Positions 34,874 through 36,788 of a stretch of DNA of 36,788 nt are shown here, piece by piece. The notes beneath the pieces were generated by a model, which saw only the letters and a program-made list of their open reading frames with translations, made no database searches and had not been told where the DNA came from. The first letter of the stretch is position 1; each line of letters begins with the position of its first letter. The stretch spans positions 1-36,788 of the forward strand of contig CASIBY010000012.1 in the NCBI GenBank assembly GCA_949373095.1, in the 5' to 3' direction. The translations under genes were made by a program, and so were the position numbers. Source of the stretch: Candidatus Poseidoniaceae archaeon. GTDB lineage: Archaea; Thermoplasmatota; Poseidoniia; Poseidoniales; Poseidoniaceae.

Positions 34874-36298
34874 TCAACAGTGTTTTTTCTCAAGTTGCTG
34901 GAGATGCTCGATGATTTTTTGCATCCCTAATGGGGGTATTGATTCGCCTATCACATCTCGGATTATCGAATCTAATGATTTGGTAGGATTGAATAAAGTA
35001 TTCGATTCAGATAGAAACTCAAATTTGTACCTTCCATTCCAACGCACCTTCACCTTTGAACTTGAATGAACAGTTTGAATAAGTAATATTTCTAATATTG
35101 ATAACACTCGATTTTGCTCAGGATGGCCTTTTCCATCACTGGAATAAGTACCACTGTTTTGGGTGATCGTTTTTGCAGGAAGGTCCCAAGTCATTCTACG
35201 GTAAGATGTATCGAATCCTTTCACCAATCGACGGATTGTTTCTAATTTAGCCTTATTACGCTGATGCAAGTTAATACATTTCCGTGTATATTTTTTGTTA
35301 ATTGTAGAGCATATTGAACAAATCCAGCCTCGTTCATATGTTGTCGGCCTAGGTAGGTTTTCACTGCATTTTGTACATTTAACTAGCAATAAATCCAGTT
35401 GCTTTGTTTCGGGTCTTATATGTGAAGTATTACAATTTAAACATGTAAGATTATTGAAGGCAGATTCATTTTCAGGTGTGTTTGTAATCCACCAATAGGG
35501 ATCATCGCTTAACTTAGGAATTCTATGTAAGGGTTCTTTTAACGAGAAAAGTTTGTGTTTTGAATCCAGTTTTTCGAGATGTCCGATTGTTTGACGTAAT
35601 GTGATTTTGTTAGAGGTATTTGGAAGAGGGTGTAGAAAGGACGGCTTTTTAGTAAAAATCTGGTTTGGATTTGAATCCACTTGTTTAATTTTATTTATTC
35701 TACAACCGATGGTAATTAATCGCTTACGGTTTTGTGGCACTCCATAATTTGAAAAATTAAGTACTGAAGCTTTGATGGTATATTCGCTACCAAGTCTACG
35801 CTTCAAAATACTCATAATATTCTCTGGCAAGTTATTCTCATTAGAGATCACGGTGTTTTCCATGGTAGGAACATTTTCGAAAATAAACCAATCCGGCGAT
35901 AACTCTTCAATGATATCGATACTTGGGAGAATAAGGCGATTTCGTTCATCATGTTCACTTCTCTTCCCATCTTCAATTGCTTTAAGTATTCTTCCCGCAC
36001 CGTTTGTAGACATTCCCTGGCATGGAGGAGATGATACAATTAGCCATGGACGTGATTTGTGCAAAGTTGTTTTAACATGGTTCGTTATTTCAGATTTCAA
36101 ATCCCAAATATCACCTTGAAATACCTTTGATTCCGGATAATTTGATCGAAGGAGACTTGCACGCTCTTCTAAAATCTCACACTTAACGATGACCGGTATT
36201 TTGAAACCCCATTCTAGGGCAATATCTCCGATACCCCCTCCCGAAAAGAGAGAGATGGAACATAATTTAGCCCCCGAAGACAAAGTTTTGAGTTCCAT
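34874..36298 (-). CDS. C5-cytosine DNA methyltransferase with zinc knuckles
   Basis: A 474-residue DNA (cytosine-5) methyltransferase. Motif I SLFSGGGIGDIALEWGF binds AdoMet (about 16-31); motif IV SSPPCQGMSTNG holds the catalytic Cys93; motif VI is ENV (141-143); motif VIII is QNRKR (about 189-193); motifs IX/X are GFDTSYRRMTWDLPAKTIT and HPEQNRVLSILE. Between VIII and IX the target-recognition region contains three CxxC pairs and a further Cys/His (CLNC, CTKC, CSIC, RKC), suggesting one or two zinc-binding units. The upstream HNH-like gene ends 30 bp before it, so the two probably form a restriction-modification unit. A+T-rich compared with the core genes; likely acquired. An orphan methyltransferase is the alternative. 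Confidence 0.92.
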   Translation of the reverse strand: MELKTLSSGAKLCSISLFSGGGIGDIALEWGFKIPVIVKCEILEERASLLRSNYPESKVFQGDIWDLKSEITNHVKTTLHKSRPWLIVSSPPCQGMSTNGAGRILKAIEDGKRSEHDERNRLILPSIDIIEELSPDWFIFENVPTMENTVISNENNLPENIMSILKRRLGSEYTIKASVLNFSNYGVPQNRKRLITIGCRINKIKQVDSNPNQIFTKKPSFLHPLPNTSNKITLRQTIGHLEKLDSKHKLFSLKEPLHRIPKLSDDPYWWITNTPENESAFNNLTCLNCNTSHIRPETKQLDLLLVKCTKCSENLPRPTTYERGWICSICSTINKKYTRKCINLHQRNKAKLETIRRLVKGFDTSYRRMTWDLPAKTITQNSGTYSSDGKGHPEQNRVLSILEILLIQTVHSSSKVKVRWNGRYKFEFLSESNTLFNPTKSLDSIIRDVIGESIPPLGMQKIIEHLQQLEKKHC

Positions 36299-36328
36299 AG
36301 CCTAAACTCGGTGTCACTGGTAGATTAA

Positions 36329-36788
36329 CTATGCCTCAGGTATAAGTGGTCTTGCAACTAGGTTTTCATCTATTTGAATACTAAATTTATGTTTTTCGCA
36401 CCAGTCTTTACACATTTCGCAAAGAGGTGCAAATTTGAGTTCTATTTCTGAATGAGAGATATTAGCGAAAGGATGAACTTCAATTGATTTCCTGCCACAC
36501 ATGAAACACCCTCTTTTCTTATGTTTACGAATGCTGCTTAAAAATCCTGGATATTTTAGTTCCTTACTTAATTGAATTTCATTAAACTTCTGCCATACCG
36601 GATTCGGTTTTTTGAACGAAACTAGACACAATTCACCTCTAGCGAGATTTGAATTAATTTCCATACGCGTAGCATTAACATTGCCTGTTTGAATATACCA
36701 ACCATCCCATGCTAAATGACGTGCTTGGCGATCATTTTTCCCACCTTTTTGACGAATCCATTGATCCATCATATCTTGTGAGACTGGC
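36329..36788 (-). CDS. HNH-like zinc-binding endonuclease candidate, 5' partial
   Basis: The frame is open past the ATG at 36772 to the window edge, and that ATG has no ribosome-binding site, so the start may lie outside. From the ATG it is 147 residues. The N-terminal half (RQARHLAWDGWYIQTGNV) is of unknown fold. The C-terminal part has CFMC (Cys89, Cys92), His100 and His107, and CEMC (Cys118, Cys121), the spacing of an HNH nuclease with a structural zinc. Position directly upstream of the methyltransferase suggests it is the cognate restriction enzyme. The catalytic set is not fully certain; a non-catalytic zinc finger protein is possible. Confidence 0.6.
   Translation of the reverse strand, partial: PVSQDMMDQWIRQKGGKNDRQARHLAWDGWYIQTGNVNATRMEINSNLARGELCLVSFKKPNPVWQKFNEIQLSKELKYPGFLSSIRKHKKRGCFMCGRKSIEVHPFANISHSEIELKFAPLCEMCKDWCEKHKFSIQIDENLVARPLIPEA

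Larger units (their letters stand above)
26204..36788. mobile_element. tRNA-Glu cassette array (serial integration region), right end outside window
   Basis: Four direct copies of TCCCGGTACGAGCACTC (26204, 28915, 33013, 33876) divide the DNA after tRNA-Glu into modules A (to 28931), B (to 33029) and C (to 33892). Segment D follows with no further copy before the window ends. Each of A-C holds a single gene filling nearly the whole interval, in mixed orientation (minus, plus, minus). Cargo: secreted or membrane proteins, and in D a methyltransferase with an HNH-like protein. By eye A, C and D are A+T-richer than the core genes. Integration of genetic elements at tRNA 3' ends by tyrosine recombinases is well established; that this array arose that way is inference, as no recombinase is present here. 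Confidence 0.7.

Overview
The window looks like chromosomal DNA of a planktonic euryarchaeon, most plausibly a Marine Group II / Poseidoniales-type member of Thermoplasmatota (an inference from gene content). Clear archaeal markers are a UbiA-family digeranylgeranylglyceryl phosphate synthase, Cbf5 pseudouridine synthase, archaeal CMP kinase, an EMC3/TMCO1-like insertase, a GPN-loop GTPase, an archaeosortase, a DUF2240 protein, and a tRNA-His with C73 and neither an encoded G-1 nor a CCA tail. Several very large secreted or membrane-anchored, Asp- or Pro-rich repeat proteins fit that group.

Layout. Positions 1-26 kb are dense core genome: a partial RND exporter (1-2343), a DUF2240 gene and a 1.56k-residue kelch/CARDB surface protein (2.3-7.7 kb, minus), a HEAT-repeat protein, a 71-residue protein and a DEAD-box helicase (7.8-10.9 kb), an archaeosortase, a tusA-ribA pair, tRNA-His, a second secreted CARDB protein, a broken hotdog thioesterase, the EMC3-cmk-cbf5 operon (minus), a large Pro/Met-rich and Glu-rich repeat protein with an EF hand and zinc ribbon, a GPN GTPase, argF, DGGGP synthase, and two small genes.

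At tRNA-Glu(CTC) (26145-26217) the character changes. The last 14 nt of the tRNA plus 3 nt of flank (TCCCGGTACGAGCACTC) recur as three further direct copies at 28915, 33013 and 33876. They cut the next 7.7 kb into modules that each hold one gene: A, a decayed minus-strand thrombospondin-type-3 (TSP3) surface protein; B, a plus-strand Cys-rich plus TSP3 repeat surface protein; and C, a minus-strand four-helix membrane protein. Beyond the last copy lies segment D, with a truncated TSP3 paralogue of A, a C5-cytosine DNA methyltransferase carrying zinc knuckles, and an HNH-like protein that runs off the window. I read this as serial site-specific integration at the 3' end of tRNA-Glu, giving a cassette array of surface-protein and restriction-modification cargo. 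No recombinase lies inside the window.

Reading-frame damage is concentrated in particular places: the thioesterase (2 indels), the Pro-rich repeat gene (1), cassette A (about 4) and cassette B (many, mostly in repeats). The other core genes are intact. Sequencing or assembly error, true decay and slipped-strand variation cannot be separated from this sequence alone.

How the genes may work together. The archaeosortase could process some of the secreted proteins with a C-terminal helix. EMC3 could help insert membrane proteins. The core metabolic genes cover riboflavin, arginine, CMP and ether-lipid synthesis. The tRNA-Glu locus appears to be the strain-variable slot for surface and defence genes.
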